A DNA stretch of 64,000 nucleotides, taken from assembly GCF_020886695.1 (NCBI RefSeq), contig NZ_AP024485.1:3663001-3727000 (forward strand), written 5' to 3'. Position 1 is the first letter of the stretch. Each line of letters begins with the position of its first letter. A program made the translations under genes and the position numbers. Shown piece after piece: positions 9,197 to 16,582 of the stretch. The notes under the pieces were generated by a model. It had not been told where the DNA came from. It saw only the letters and a program-made list of their open reading frames with translations, and did not search any database. The DNA is from Pseudodesulfovibrio sediminis. Lineage in GTDB: Bacteria; Desulfobacterota; Desulfovibrionia; Desulfovibrionales; Desulfovibrionaceae.

Positions 9197-9978
9197 TATA
9201 CTTCCTTTACATAGACGATCTGTAGTCCGGCTTTTGTCTCGTGCAGTGCAGCGCGGACTCTGAAGACGGTTTCAATGGAGTCTTGATTGAGCGTCTCGGT
9301 GACGTCTCCTTGAGCGTGGACGCGGCCCTTGTGCAGCATGACGATGCGGTCACAGAAACGAGCCGCCAGATTGAGATCGTGCAAGACCGCTATGATGGTC
9401 CGATTCTTTGTGTGGGCCAGACGTTTCAGCTCTGTCATGGTCGTCAGTGCGTGACGAATATCCATGGAGGAGGTGGGTTCGTCCAACAGCAGGGCAGGTG
9501 TCTCCTGAGCCAGTCCTCTGGCTACGACTGCGCGCTGTTTTTCGCCGCCGGAGAGGTCGGCTAGCACACGGTCATGCAGCTTGTCGAGGTCCATCTTGTC
9601 AATGCTCGCAGTGACCATGGCATAATCAGCGTCTGTGGGGCGTGCCAATCTGGGGATATGGGGGTGGCGTCCCATGAGCACTGTCTCATGGACTGTGAAG
9701 GGAAAATTGAAATCCAGCTCCTGAGGCACCAGCGCGCACAGCCTTGACAGTGTGGCCGGGGAAAGAGCGGTCAGGGGGATATCATTGAGGTGTATGGTCC
9801 CTGTGCCGGGTCTGAGGTGGCCTGAGAGCAAAGCAAGCAGGGTGGATTTTCCTGACCCGTTGGGGCCGACCACGCCATGTACCATCCCCGGTTCAAAGGT
9901 GAGGTCGAGGTTGCTCAGGACAGGGGTGTCGGCGTAGCCGAAATGGACCCCGTGTAATTTGAAGGTTGCGTTAGCCAC
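9196..9978 (-). CDS. ABC transporter ATP-binding protein (BtuD/FecE type)
   Basis: All ATPase motifs are intact in 260 residues: Walker A GPNGSGKST at 38-46, signature LSGGEKQR at 142-149 and Walker B ALLLDEPTS at 162-170, followed by the H-loop (AVLHDLNLA). Proteins of this size and sequence energise FecCD-type permeases that import iron chelates, heme or cobalamin. The gene overlaps the permease stop by eight bases and touches the start of the binding-protein gene, so the transporter is translated as a unit. Confidence 0.93.
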   Translation of the reverse strand: MANATFKLHGVHFGYADTPVLSNLDLTFEPGMVHGVVGPNGSGKSTLLALLSGHLRPGTGTIHLNDIPLTALSPATLSRLCALVPQELDFNFPFTVHETVLMGRHPHIPRLARPTDADYAMVTASIDKMDLDKLHDRVLADLSGGEKQRAVVARGLAQETPALLLDEPTSSMDIRHALTTMTELKRLAHTKNRTIIAVLHDLNLAARFCDRIVMLHKGRVHAQGDVTETLNQDSIETVFRVRAALHETKAGLQIVYVKEV

Positions 9979-10990
9979 GGCGCATCCTTCGTGTGCGAGT
10001 GAAAATCCAGCAGAAGATGGGGCCGCCGATCAGGGCCGTGAGGACGCCGATGGGCACCTCATGCGGCAGGATGGCGCGGGTGCATGTGTCTGCGGCCAGC
10101 AGGAGAATGGCGCCACCCAGGCCAGATGCCGGGAGCAGCCAGCGATTGTCCGGGCCAAGGATCATGCGCATGAGATGGGGGATGATCAGGCCCACGAACC
10201 CGATGACGCCGGATACCGAGACGCAGACCGCACTGATCAGGGAAGCCGTGATCAGGAGCAGGAGGCGAACCCGCCCTGTGTCTACCCCCAGGCTTTTTGC
10301 AGACCGGGAGCCAAGGCTCATGATATTCAGGTCGCGTCCGTAAAAAAGACAGAGTGTGAAGCCGACAAGCGTGATTCCGCCTGTGAGCATGGCATCCAGC
10401 CAGGAGCGGGCGGCAAAGCTCCCCATGAGCCAGAAGACGATGGCTGAAACCCGTTCGTCGGCCAGATATTTGATGAAGCTGATACCGGCGGACAGGATGG
10501 CCGAGACTATGACTCCGGCCAGAATGAGGTTGGCAGGAGAGAGCTCCCCGTCACGCCCGGACATGGCAAGGACCGCGAACAGCGTGGCGGTTGCGCCCAG
10601 AAACGCCATGAGGACCAGCGTGGACGGTCCGAGAAAGGAAAGCCCCAGAAGCAGGCTCACGGCCGCTCCCAGCGCGGCGCCGGACGACACCCCCAAAGTG
10701 AAAGGGTCAGCCAGCGGGTTGAGGAGCAAGCCTTGAAAGACCACGCCTGCCACGGCTAGGCCGAAGCCCACGAAGAGGGACGTCATGATCCGGGGGAGCC
10801 GTACTTCGAAGACGATGCTTGCCTTGAGGGGATCGACGGAATCCGCCGCCCCGCGCAATCCATCCAAAAATATGGTGATGATCTCACCGGGCGCGATGGA
10901 GATGAACCCCATGCTGGTGGCGAGGATCACCAGACCTGCCAGCCCAGAGGCCAGAAGCAGGAGGATGGATGTACGGGAGACGGCGGTCAT
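9971..10990 (-). CDS. FecCD-family ABC transporter permease (BtuC type)
   Basis: A 339-residue integral membrane protein with about ten hydrophobic segments and the FecCD hallmarks: ARLPRI-like VRLPRIMTSLFVGFGLAVAG near residue 65, NPLADPFTLGVSSGAALGA near 90-108, and the cytoplasmic coupling stretch GFVGLIIPHLMRMILG near 265. The family forms homodimeric import channels for siderophores, heme and cobalamin. It lies directly after the periplasmic chelatase gene and before its ATPase. Substrate is inferred from the riboswitch and the cbi genes, not from residues in the channel. Confidence 0.92.
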   Translation of the reverse strand: MTAVSRTSILLLLASGLAGLVILATSMGFISIAPGEIITIFLDGLRGAADSVDPLKASIVFEVRLPRIMTSLFVGFGLAVAGVVFQGLLLNPLADPFTLGVSSGAALGAAVSLLLGLSFLGPSTLVLMAFLGATATLFAVLAMSGRDGELSPANLILAGVIVSAILSAGISFIKYLADERVSAIVFWLMGSFAARSWLDAMLTGGITLVGFTLCLFYGRDLNIMSLGSRSAKSLGVDTGRVRLLLLITASLISAVCVSVSGVIGFVGLIIPHLMRMILGPDNRWLLPASGLGGAILLLAADTCTRAILPHEVPIGVLTALIGGPIFCWIFTRTRRMRRG

Positions 10991-10996
10991 TATTCG

Positions 10997-11980
10997 TTAA
11001 GGCAGCAGATGCGTCTGGCCCATGGCGTCTTTGAGGTGGCGCACATAGATGTCAGCCCAGGCATCCATCATGCCGAGGCCTTGCAAATCGGTCGTGACCG
11101 TGAATTTCTCCTTTTTCAACAACTGCAACCAGGAGTCGTCTTCGGGGCCGGCCATATCGTTGGTGGCGTGATCGCCTGCCACGATCATGAAGGGCTTGAG
11201 CAGGATCGCGGTCTTGCCTGCGTCCTTCAGCGCTGTGAGCATGTAATTGAAATCCGGGAATCCTTCGACGCAGGCAATGAAAATGGGATACTCGTAGGTG
11301 CGCTGCATTTCACGCTGGAATTCGGCATACGCTCCGGTGGAGTAGAAGTCGTTGCCATGCCCCATATACACGAGCGCTGCATTCATTTTCTTGGCTTTGT
11401 CGACATCCTGTTTGAGTGCTTTGGCGGCGATCTTGAGGTCTTCGGTGTACGGATAGACAGTGCCGGAAATGCCCAGCGCGGGGCGGCCCAGTCTCAGGCG
11501 TTCAAAGGGGGCGTTTTTGCTTTTGACGGTGCGGATGGAGCGCAGACCGATGAGCATCTCCTTGAGATCGGAGAATTCTTCGCCGGAATACACATGCAGG
11601 GATTGTACGGAGATGTCCTTGAAGCCCATATCGCTCAGCTCAGTGACGGTTGCCAGAGGGCTTTTTACGTACATGATGGTTTTGGGGATCCCGGGATGTT
11701 CCTTTTGCCAGGCCGGGTCGCCCTGCCGTTCATGCCAGATGTCGCGGATGATGCTGGAAGTGAAGGCCAGCTTGACGGGAATGTCTGGGTTGGCGGTCTG
11801 CACTTTTTTCTGAATGTTCAGGATGGACTCCAGCGCGCTGGGGTAGCTGGTGCCAAAGGCAGCCAGAACAATGGCCTTTTTGGTGGGACCATCCGTGCCA
11901 TGACCGGCGAGAGCCGGGGTCATCAGCAAAAGAACAAGAGCGCAGGCGAGCAGGACTGCAGGGAGTCTGTTGAAGCTCAT
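10997..11980 (-). CDS. Exported CbiK-family cobaltochelatase (CbiK-P)
   Basis: A second CbiK homologue of 327 residues, this one with a clear signal peptide: hydrophobic residues 8-20 and a cleavage site after ALA at about 25. The metal-site histidines align with those of the cytoplasmic paralogue: H208 in YMGHGN and H271 in AGDHATND. An exported CbiK of this kind is known from Desulfovibrio vulgaris. I place the start at 11980, because AGGAGA lies seven bases upstream; the longer frame from 12004 would put that ribosome binding site inside the gene. It is the first gene after the cobalamin riboswitch, followed at once by the transporter. Its periplasmic role (cobalt or tetrapyrrole handling for uptake) is inferred. 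Confidence 0.9.
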   Translation of the reverse strand: MSFNRLPAVLLACALVLLLMTPALAGHGTDGPTKKAIVLAAFGTSYPSALESILNIQKKVQTANPDIPVKLAFTSSIIRDIWHERQGDPAWQKEHPGIPKTIMYVKSPLATVTELSDMGFKDISVQSLHVYSGEEFSDLKEMLIGLRSIRTVKSKNAPFERLRLGRPALGISGTVYPYTEDLKIAAKALKQDVDKAKKMNAALVYMGHGNDFYSTGAYAEFQREMQRTYEYPIFIACVEGFPDFNYMLTALKDAGKTAILLKPFMIVAGDHATNDMAGPEDDSWLQLLKKEKFTVTTDLQGLGMMDAWADIYVRHLKDAMGQTHLLP

Positions 11981-12014
11981 GATTTCTCCTTGAGGAGTGG
12001 GCAAGTAGGAAATG

Positions 12015-12049
12015 AAAAACCCCTCCCTCTGAATAATACGAGGAAGGGG
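12015..12049 (-). terminator. Intrinsic terminator of the cobalamin riboswitch
   Basis: Read on the minus strand, a ten-pair stem (CCCCTTCCTC with GAGGGAGGGG, one G-T pair) is followed directly by TTTTT. It lies between the riboswitch aptamer and the ribosome binding site of the exported CbiK gene, as expected of an expression platform that stops transcription when cobalamin is bound. Confidence 0.85.
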
Positions 12050-12067
12050 AACCGTTTTTTCCCTTCA
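12043..12067 (-). promoter_or_regulatory. Candidate antiterminator hairpin
   Basis: On the minus strand GAAGGG can pair with CCCTTC within the segment that also forms the 5' arm of the terminator stem. The two structures are mutually exclusive, so this is the natural candidate for the ligand-free antiterminator. Pairing is seen in sequence; the switching role is inferred. Confidence 0.5.
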
Positions 12068-12159
12068 ATGCCTGTGAGTGGTAAGCCCTCGTACCACCGA
12101 GGCAAAACCTGGACAATCGCACTGACTGCATGGAGATGCAGAGTCATGTCAGTGAGTCT

Positions 12160-12306
12160 AGGCAGGTCTTCCGGCTGGTTTCTCCTGCTTTCGCCTTCCC
12201 GGAATATATCCAGTGGCGCTATGAAAGCGGTTCAACGAAACGTCACGGCGGCGGGTCCGCTCCCGATTTGCACGGGATTCCCTATTAAGCCCACGGGGCA
12301 CCAAGA
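12160..12306 (-). ncRNA. Cobalamin riboswitch aptamer
   Basis: The minus strand shows the conserved parts of the cobalamin riboswitch in order: GGTGCC near the 5' end, TTAATAGGGAA, the B12-box region with GTGCAAATCGGGAGC, CCCGCCGCCGTGA, then GCCACTGG, GGGAAGG and a closing CAGCCGGAAGACCTGCC arm. It lies about 180 bases before the exported CbiK gene, with a terminator between them. It therefore should reduce expression of the six-gene transport and synthesis operon when adenosylcobalamin or a related cobalamin is plentiful. Confidence 0.96.
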
Positions 12307-12313
12307 AACTCGT

Positions 12314-12342
12314 AACTATGCTTGTCAGGCTTATGTTGTCAA
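12314..12342 (-). promoter_or_regulatory. Promoter of the riboswitch operon
   Basis: On the minus strand a perfect -35 box TTGACA is followed after 17 bases by ATAGTT. The predicted start, about seven bases on, coincides with the beginning of the riboswitch. The -35 box lies inside the last codons of the cheA-like gene, so the operon starts within its upstream neighbour. Confidence 0.7.
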
Positions 12343-14001
12343 GGATTCTCGGGCGTCTCGTTCAATGCGTGCCTGGAAGTGTTTGATCATTTCTTCGGTG
12401 TCGATGACCAGCGCGTCGGATTCACCCATCATGCCGTAGCCGAGGATGGGAATATGGAAAATCTGTTCTACCGGAACGGTGAATCCGGTGATGACGACCT
12501 GCTGTTGCTTGAGGACTTCATCCACCAGGATCGCCCCTTTGTAGTCGCCGACGCGCACGACAATTGCCTGTGTCATTTCGATGTTGTCGATCTCCGGCGT
12601 CAAGTCGAGAAGGTCGGCCAATCTGAGCAGGGAGTGAATTTCACCACGCACATCCACGGTTTCGCGGCCGTCCGGCAATTCCACGACATCGTTGAGGCGG
12701 GGCATATATATTTCCACGACATCCCGGCTGGGAACGATGAACGTATCACCACCCACCTTGCAGACCAGAGCGTCCACAATGCCTTCGTTGGCCGAGCGGT
12801 CCAGGGGGATGGATATGGTAAAGGCCGCCCCGTGTCCCAGTTCGCTTTCGATGGAGACATCACCATCCAGTGTGACCTTGATGGCGTTGACAACAGCATC
12901 CATGCCCACGCCTCGACCGGAAACGTCCGTGATTGTTTCGGCAGTGGAGAAGCCGCTTTGGAGCACGAACTGGAGTATTTCCTTGGGATCGTCGTATTCC
13001 TTTCCTTCTTCGGTCAGTCCTTTTTCCTCGGCTTTGGCGAGAATCCTGACAGGGTCGAGGCCTTTGCCGTCGTCCTTGACCTGGATATAGGCTGTGTCTC
13101 CCTTGCGCCATGCGGACAGCGTAACCACACCTGTCGCGTTCTTGCCGGCTGCCTTGCGACCTTCTGGGTCTTCAAGGCCGTGGTCGACAGCATTTCTGAG
13201 GAGGTGAACCAGCGGCTCGTTGAGAGATTCCACTATGGTCTTGTCCAGAGCCAGATCGTCTCCCTTGACCTGGAAGTCGAGTTTTTTGTTGATCTTCTGG
13301 CTGAGGCTTTTCACCAACCTGTGCATGGGCATGAAAATTTGTTTCAGCGGCACCAGTCGAATGGAATTGACTTCCTTCTGGAGTTTACTGATCACGTTGT
13401 CTAGTTCGCGCAGTGATGAGGCGACCTGACTCATGTTTGTTGCACCACCCTGCGCAATGACAGCGTAGGTGACCATGAGCTTGCCCACCAGTTCAATGAC
13501 TCGATCCAGAGAGTCGGTTGCCACACGAATGGAGGCGATGGCAGAAGTCCCAGTCTTGGCATCTGCTTTTGGCTTGGGCTTTTCTTCTTTTTGCTTTTCC
13601 GGTTCGCTTGTCTCTTCAACCTCTGCTTCAGCCTCGGCTGTGGGCGGCTCTTCAAAGGCTTTTGCGGCTTCCTCTTCCGACTCTTCAATTTTAGGGGCGG
13701 CAGTGGACTTTGTCTCGATTTTGGCGAGGGCTTCAGCTCCTTCATCGAGCACGCCGCCCAGAGCGAAGAAAAATTTCTTGTGCGCTTCGCAGATGCCGAG
13801 CATGGCGGTAATGATTTCCTGGCTGGGCGGGGTGATACCGTCTTTGAGCATGTCCAGAATGGCAACGACGCCAACGGACGAGAGTCTAATGCTCGACAAC
13901 CCGAGTGCATCGACGGCTTCTCCGGCTCCGTTGCCGGTAGTTTCCACGTCGAGGATTTGTTTTTCTATGTCCTCGATGCACTGAATAATGCTGTCTTGCA
14001 T
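12331..14001 (-). CDS. CheA-like histidine kinase core lacking a functional P1 (His) domain
   Basis: This 556-residue protein has the CheA dimerisation region (about 155-235), ATPase domain (N box HLLRNAVDHGLEDP at 266-279, G1 DDGKGLD at 310-316, G2 GRGVGMD at 362-368) and a CheW-like P5 domain from about 405. The N-terminal 95 residues are helical in composition but contain no HxxKG phosphorylation motif; a charged, Pro/Glu/Lys-rich linker (96-150) follows. The kinase therefore probably cannot phosphorylate itself in the normal way and must act on a separate HPt protein, which the gene immediately upstream supplies. The receiver gene before that would complete the relay. The operon partner arrangement is seen; phosphotransfer is inferred. 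Confidence 0.88.
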   Translation of the reverse strand: MQDSIIQCIEDIEKQILDVETTGNGAGEAVDALGLSSIRLSSVGVVAILDMLKDGITPPSQEIITAMLGICEAHKKFFFALGGVLDEGAEALAKIETKSTAAPKIEESEEEAAKAFEEPPTAEAEAEVEETSEPEKQKEEKPKPKADAKTGTSAIASIRVATDSLDRVIELVGKLMVTYAVIAQGGATNMSQVASSLRELDNVISKLQKEVNSIRLVPLKQIFMPMHRLVKSLSQKINKKLDFQVKGDDLALDKTIVESLNEPLVHLLRNAVDHGLEDPEGRKAAGKNATGVVTLSAWRKGDTAYIQVKDDGKGLDPVRILAKAEEKGLTEEGKEYDDPKEILQFVLQSGFSTAETITDVSGRGVGMDAVVNAIKVTLDGDVSIESELGHGAAFTISIPLDRSANEGIVDALVCKVGGDTFIVPSRDVVEIYMPRLNDVVELPDGRETVDVRGEIHSLLRLADLLDLTPEIDNIEMTQAIVVRVGDYKGAILVDEVLKQQQVVITGFTVPVEQIFHIPILGYGMMGESDALVIDTEEMIKHFQARIERDARESLTT

Positions 14002-14010
14002 GTCGTCCCC

Positions 14011-14736
14011 TTATTGAGCAGTAAAATAGGTCTCTTCATCAGTGTAGATGGAGATTGTTTTGTCAAATCTCCACGCATATAAAGTCTGCTTGGCGTCCGG
14101 TGAAAGGTTGCAGGCTGCGATCTTGAACGTGGTGCCCATGCTTGCGACTGCGCCCCACGCACCGGACCCGAATGTCAGGACTTGCGCCAGGTCAAGCAAA
14201 ATGGAGTCGCCCGGTTCGATGAACAGAATTGCCGAGATGATCGGTTTGAAATGCCCGTCCAGATGAACGCGGGGATCCTTGACCCTGATTATGGTCACGC
14301 CATCGCGCGTTTCCACATCCACACCGGCACCGAGCGCCTTCTCTTCAACCTGTCCGCTGGAGGAAGCTTCGGTGATAAGGGCAAGGACTTCTTCCTGCTC
14401 CTCTTCATCCAGGTTGCCCTCTCGCAATTGTTCAAGGACCTGAAAAATCATGTTGATGCCGCGCTGGAGCAGAGTGATGTTGTGCGAGTTGACCTCAACT
14501 TCGCCAGCCTGCACCTTTTTCAGAAAATCCTCAATCTTGTGAGTAAAATGCGAAGCTTCCTCAAAGCCCGGCATGAAGCCGGTCACGCCTTTGATGGTGT
14601 GCAACGGGCGAGCAAGAATTTCGATGCCTTCACCGAGGTCATCGCCCTCAAGCATTTCAAGCCCCTCCATCACCTGAGGGTAGTATTTGTCGTTGACCTC
14701 GGAGAAGAACTCCTCAACCATCGGGTCTTCGCTCAT
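14011..14736 (-). CDS. HPt-STAS two-domain protein, separate phosphodonor for the CheA-like kinase
   Basis: The N-terminal half is a histidine phosphotransfer domain with the motif LHTIKG and the phosphorylatable histidine at H46. The second half (about 121-241) resembles a STAS domain: VTIIRVKDPR, then LLDLAQVLTFGSGAWGAV, the position where STAS proteins have their conserved loop. There is no kinase ATPase domain. The gene lies nine bases before the CheA-like kinase that lacks this histidine, so the two most likely form a split CheA. The role of the STAS part, perhaps localisation or partner binding, is unknown. Confidence 0.82.
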   Translation of the reverse strand: MSEDPMVEEFFSEVNDKYYPQVMEGLEMLEGDDLGEGIEILARPLHTIKGVTGFMPGFEEASHFTHKIEDFLKKVQAGEVEVNSHNITLLQRGINMIFQVLEQLREGNLDEEEQEEVLALITEASSSGQVEEKALGAGVDVETRDGVTIIRVKDPRVHLDGHFKPIISAILFIEPGDSILLDLAQVLTFGSGAWGAVASMGTTFKIAACNLSPDAKQTLYAWRFDKTISIYTDEETYFTAQ

Positions 14737-14749
14737 TTCTGATCCTTGT

Positions 14750-15145
14750 TTATTTGCTCAAAAGTCCGAGCTTTTCCAGTTCGTTGTACAGTTTGTCCTT
14801 GGCGACTGGTTTTACCAGATATGCTGATGCCCCGCCGTCATAAAATGTTTTGATGACTGTCTGCGGGTCATCCAGGGCGGTCGTCATGATGACTTTTGCC
14901 TTGGGCGTATAGTTGTTTTCTTCCTCAAGCGTTCGAATCTTTTGTAACGCCTCAATTCCATCAACCTCCGGCATCATGATATCCATGAGGATCAATTCAT
15001 AAGGCCTGTTTTCGACATGGCTGAGTTTGAAGGCCTCCACGGCCTCCCGACCATTGACCACTATGTCGACATCAAAGAGGGTCATGAGAAATGAGCGCAA
15101 CACTTTGCGACTTAAAAATTCGTCTTCAACTATGAGTGCACGCAT
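14750..15145 (-). CDS. CheY-like single-domain response regulator
   Basis: A 131-residue stand-alone receiver. The acidic pair ED (VEDEF, residues 7-8), the phosphoacceptor aspartate in LMDIMMPEVDG (D55), the switch threonine in IMTTALDD and the conserved lysine in VKPVAK are all present. It has no output domain, so it would act by protein contact. It is the first gene of the operon with the HPt-STAS protein and the CheA-like kinase and is the probable phosphate acceptor. The region upstream to 15329 is AT-rich and holds the divergent promoters. Confidence 0.9.
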   Translation of the reverse strand: MRALIVEDEFLSRKVLRSFLMTLFDVDIVVNGREAVEAFKLSHVENRPYELILMDIMMPEVDGIEALQKIRTLEEENNYTPKAKVIMTTALDDPQTVIKTFYDGGASAYLVKPVAKDKLYNELEKLGLLSK

Positions 15146-15329
15146 TGCTTTCCTCGTTGGCGATCACTTTATTTAATTATTACATAATACTTTCTTACTA
15201 AAAATAAAAAAAAGTCAATATGATGATAAAATTTATCACAGGTTAAGATGGAAGCTGTGCTTTGCAGGTCTCTTGATAAATCAAAACAGATCACTTGCCA
15301 ATCTACTTCATAATCGGTACCAACCCGTC

Positions 15330-15920
15330 ATGACACGTGAAATCACTGACAAACGCAAAGCGCGTATCGATGCGGTTCTGGCCAAACGTCAGAAGGATCT
15401 GACTTTGGTAATAGATAATATATGGGATCCCCATAATGTCTCGGCTGTTTTGCGCAGTTGTGACGCTTTTGGCGTGGCTGGGGTGCATTTGTATTACACC
15501 ACGTCTCAATGGCCGGACCTTGGAAAGAAGAGCTCCGCATCGGCCAAAAAGTGGATCAATCGCACCCGGCATTTGGATGCCTCAACCATGGTCGCGGGAT
15601 TGCGCGATCAGGGGATGCAGGTTCTCAGGACCGGTTTTTCCGAAACGGCCCGTCCGGTCATGGATTTTGATTTCACTCGCCCGACAGCGATTATTTTGAG
15701 TAATGAACACAGGGGGACTTCCCCTGAATTGGCTGAACTCATTTCAGACGAGATATATATTCCGATGTATGGTATGGTGCAGTCCTTTAATGTGTCTGTG
15801 GCTGCAGCGATCATACTTTCCCAGGCTTCCTCACAGCGTGCTCAGGCTGGTATGTATGATACACCCTCATTCTCGGCAGAAGAACTCGAACAACTCAAAG
15901 CTGAATGGTACACACGATAG
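15330..15920 (+). CDS. SPOUT-family tRNA/rRNA 2'-O-methyltransferase (TrmH-like)
   Basis: The sequence shows the SpoU/TrmH signature: an N-terminal DNIWDPHNVSAVLRSCDAFG, then LSNEHRGTSPEL (SPOUT motif 2) and IPMYGMVQSFNVSVAAAI (motif 3), which forms the knotted SAM site. About 196 residues, close to bacterial TrmH, which methylates G18 of tRNA; a related substrate is possible. The ATG at 15330 gives MTREITDKRKARID, matching the usual start of TrmH; an in-frame TTG at 15273 would add 19 residues, and neither start has a strong ribosome binding site. A TsaC-like gene follows nine bases later. Confidence 0.85.
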   Translation: MTREITDKRKARIDAVLAKRQKDLTLVIDNIWDPHNVSAVLRSCDAFGVAGVHLYYTTSQWPDLGKKSSASAKKWINRTRHLDASTMVAGLRDQGMQVLRTGFSETARPVMDFDFTRPTAIILSNEHRGTSPELAELISDEIYIPMYGMVQSFNVSVAAAIILSQASSQRAQAGMYDTPSFSAEELEQLKAEWYTR

Positions 15921-15929
15921 GAGATTGAA

Positions 15930-16535
15930 ATGCACAATTTGCTCAAGACCCTTGAGGCTGGAGAACTGATAATTTATCCAACGGAAACATTGTATGGTCT
16001 CGGGTGTGATGCAACCAAAGAAAAGGCCTGTGCCCTGGTGGCGGATATCAAGGGGAGAGCCGGGAGCAAACCGCTGCCTCTGATCATAGGCAGCATGGAA
16101 ATGCTCAATCTGGTCTCCAACGAAATTTCATCGTCTCTACTCAATCTGGCCAAGAACTTTTGGCCCGGTCCTCTCTCCATTCTGGTCAAAGCGGCTCCTG
16201 AGTTGCCCTCCCTGCTCTCCGATGAGGATGGGTATACCTCTGTCAGGTGGAGCGGGCATCCGTTTGCTGCAGAACTGTCCAGGCGGTTGAAGAAGCCCCT
16301 CGTGTCCACTTCTGCCAATTTTTCCGGCAAGCCGCCGGTGGCCCTGCCGGAAGATCTTGACCCCGAGTTGATCGATAAGGTGGGGGCCATCTATCTTGAT
16401 CCGCCGTGGCCCAAAGGCGACAAGCCTTCGACCGTTGTCCGCCTGATAGGTTCCAGTCAGGTCGAGGTCCTTCGTCAGGGGGCGGTCACAGTCACCAAGT
16501 TGTGTGAAAAGGGTTTTACTGTCTCTGTGAAATAA
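15930..16535 (+). CDS. L-threonylcarbamoyladenylate synthase family (Sua5/YciO/YrdC)
   Basis: A 201-residue YrdC-domain protein: EAGELIIYPTETLYGLGCDA at the N-terminus, KGRAGSKPLPLII near 41-53 and the nucleotide-site STSANFSG near 131. Members make threonylcarbamoyl-AMP from threonine, bicarbonate and ATP for the universal t6A tRNA modification. There is no C-terminal Sua5 domain, so it is of the short TsaC type. AGGAG stands eight bases before the ATG. Pairing with a tRNA methyltransferase gene fits a tRNA-modification role; YciO-type paralogues of unknown function cannot be excluded. Confidence 0.85.
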   Translation: MHNLLKTLEAGELIIYPTETLYGLGCDATKEKACALVADIKGRAGSKPLPLIIGSMEMLNLVSNEISSSLLNLAKNFWPGPLSILVKAAPELPSLLSDEDGYTSVRWSGHPFAAELSRRLKKPLVSTSANFSGKPPVALPEDLDPELIDKVGAIYLDPPWPKGDKPSTVVRLIGSSQVEVLRQGAVTVTKLCEKGFTVSVK

Positions 16536-16582
16536 ATATAAGGGGCTGTATTTAGTCTTTATCCTGGGGTACGTTTCAATTC

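Noticed and set aside
12160..12306. Riboswitch considered for the cheA-like gene
   Set aside because: The aptamer reads on the minus strand toward the exported CbiK gene and lies downstream of the cheA-like gene end, so it cannot control that gene.
11009..12439. 476-codon frame on the plus strand across the exported CbiK gene and riboswitch
   Set aside because: Runs antisense through a convincing gene and a structured RNA; no ribosome binding site or recognisable domain.
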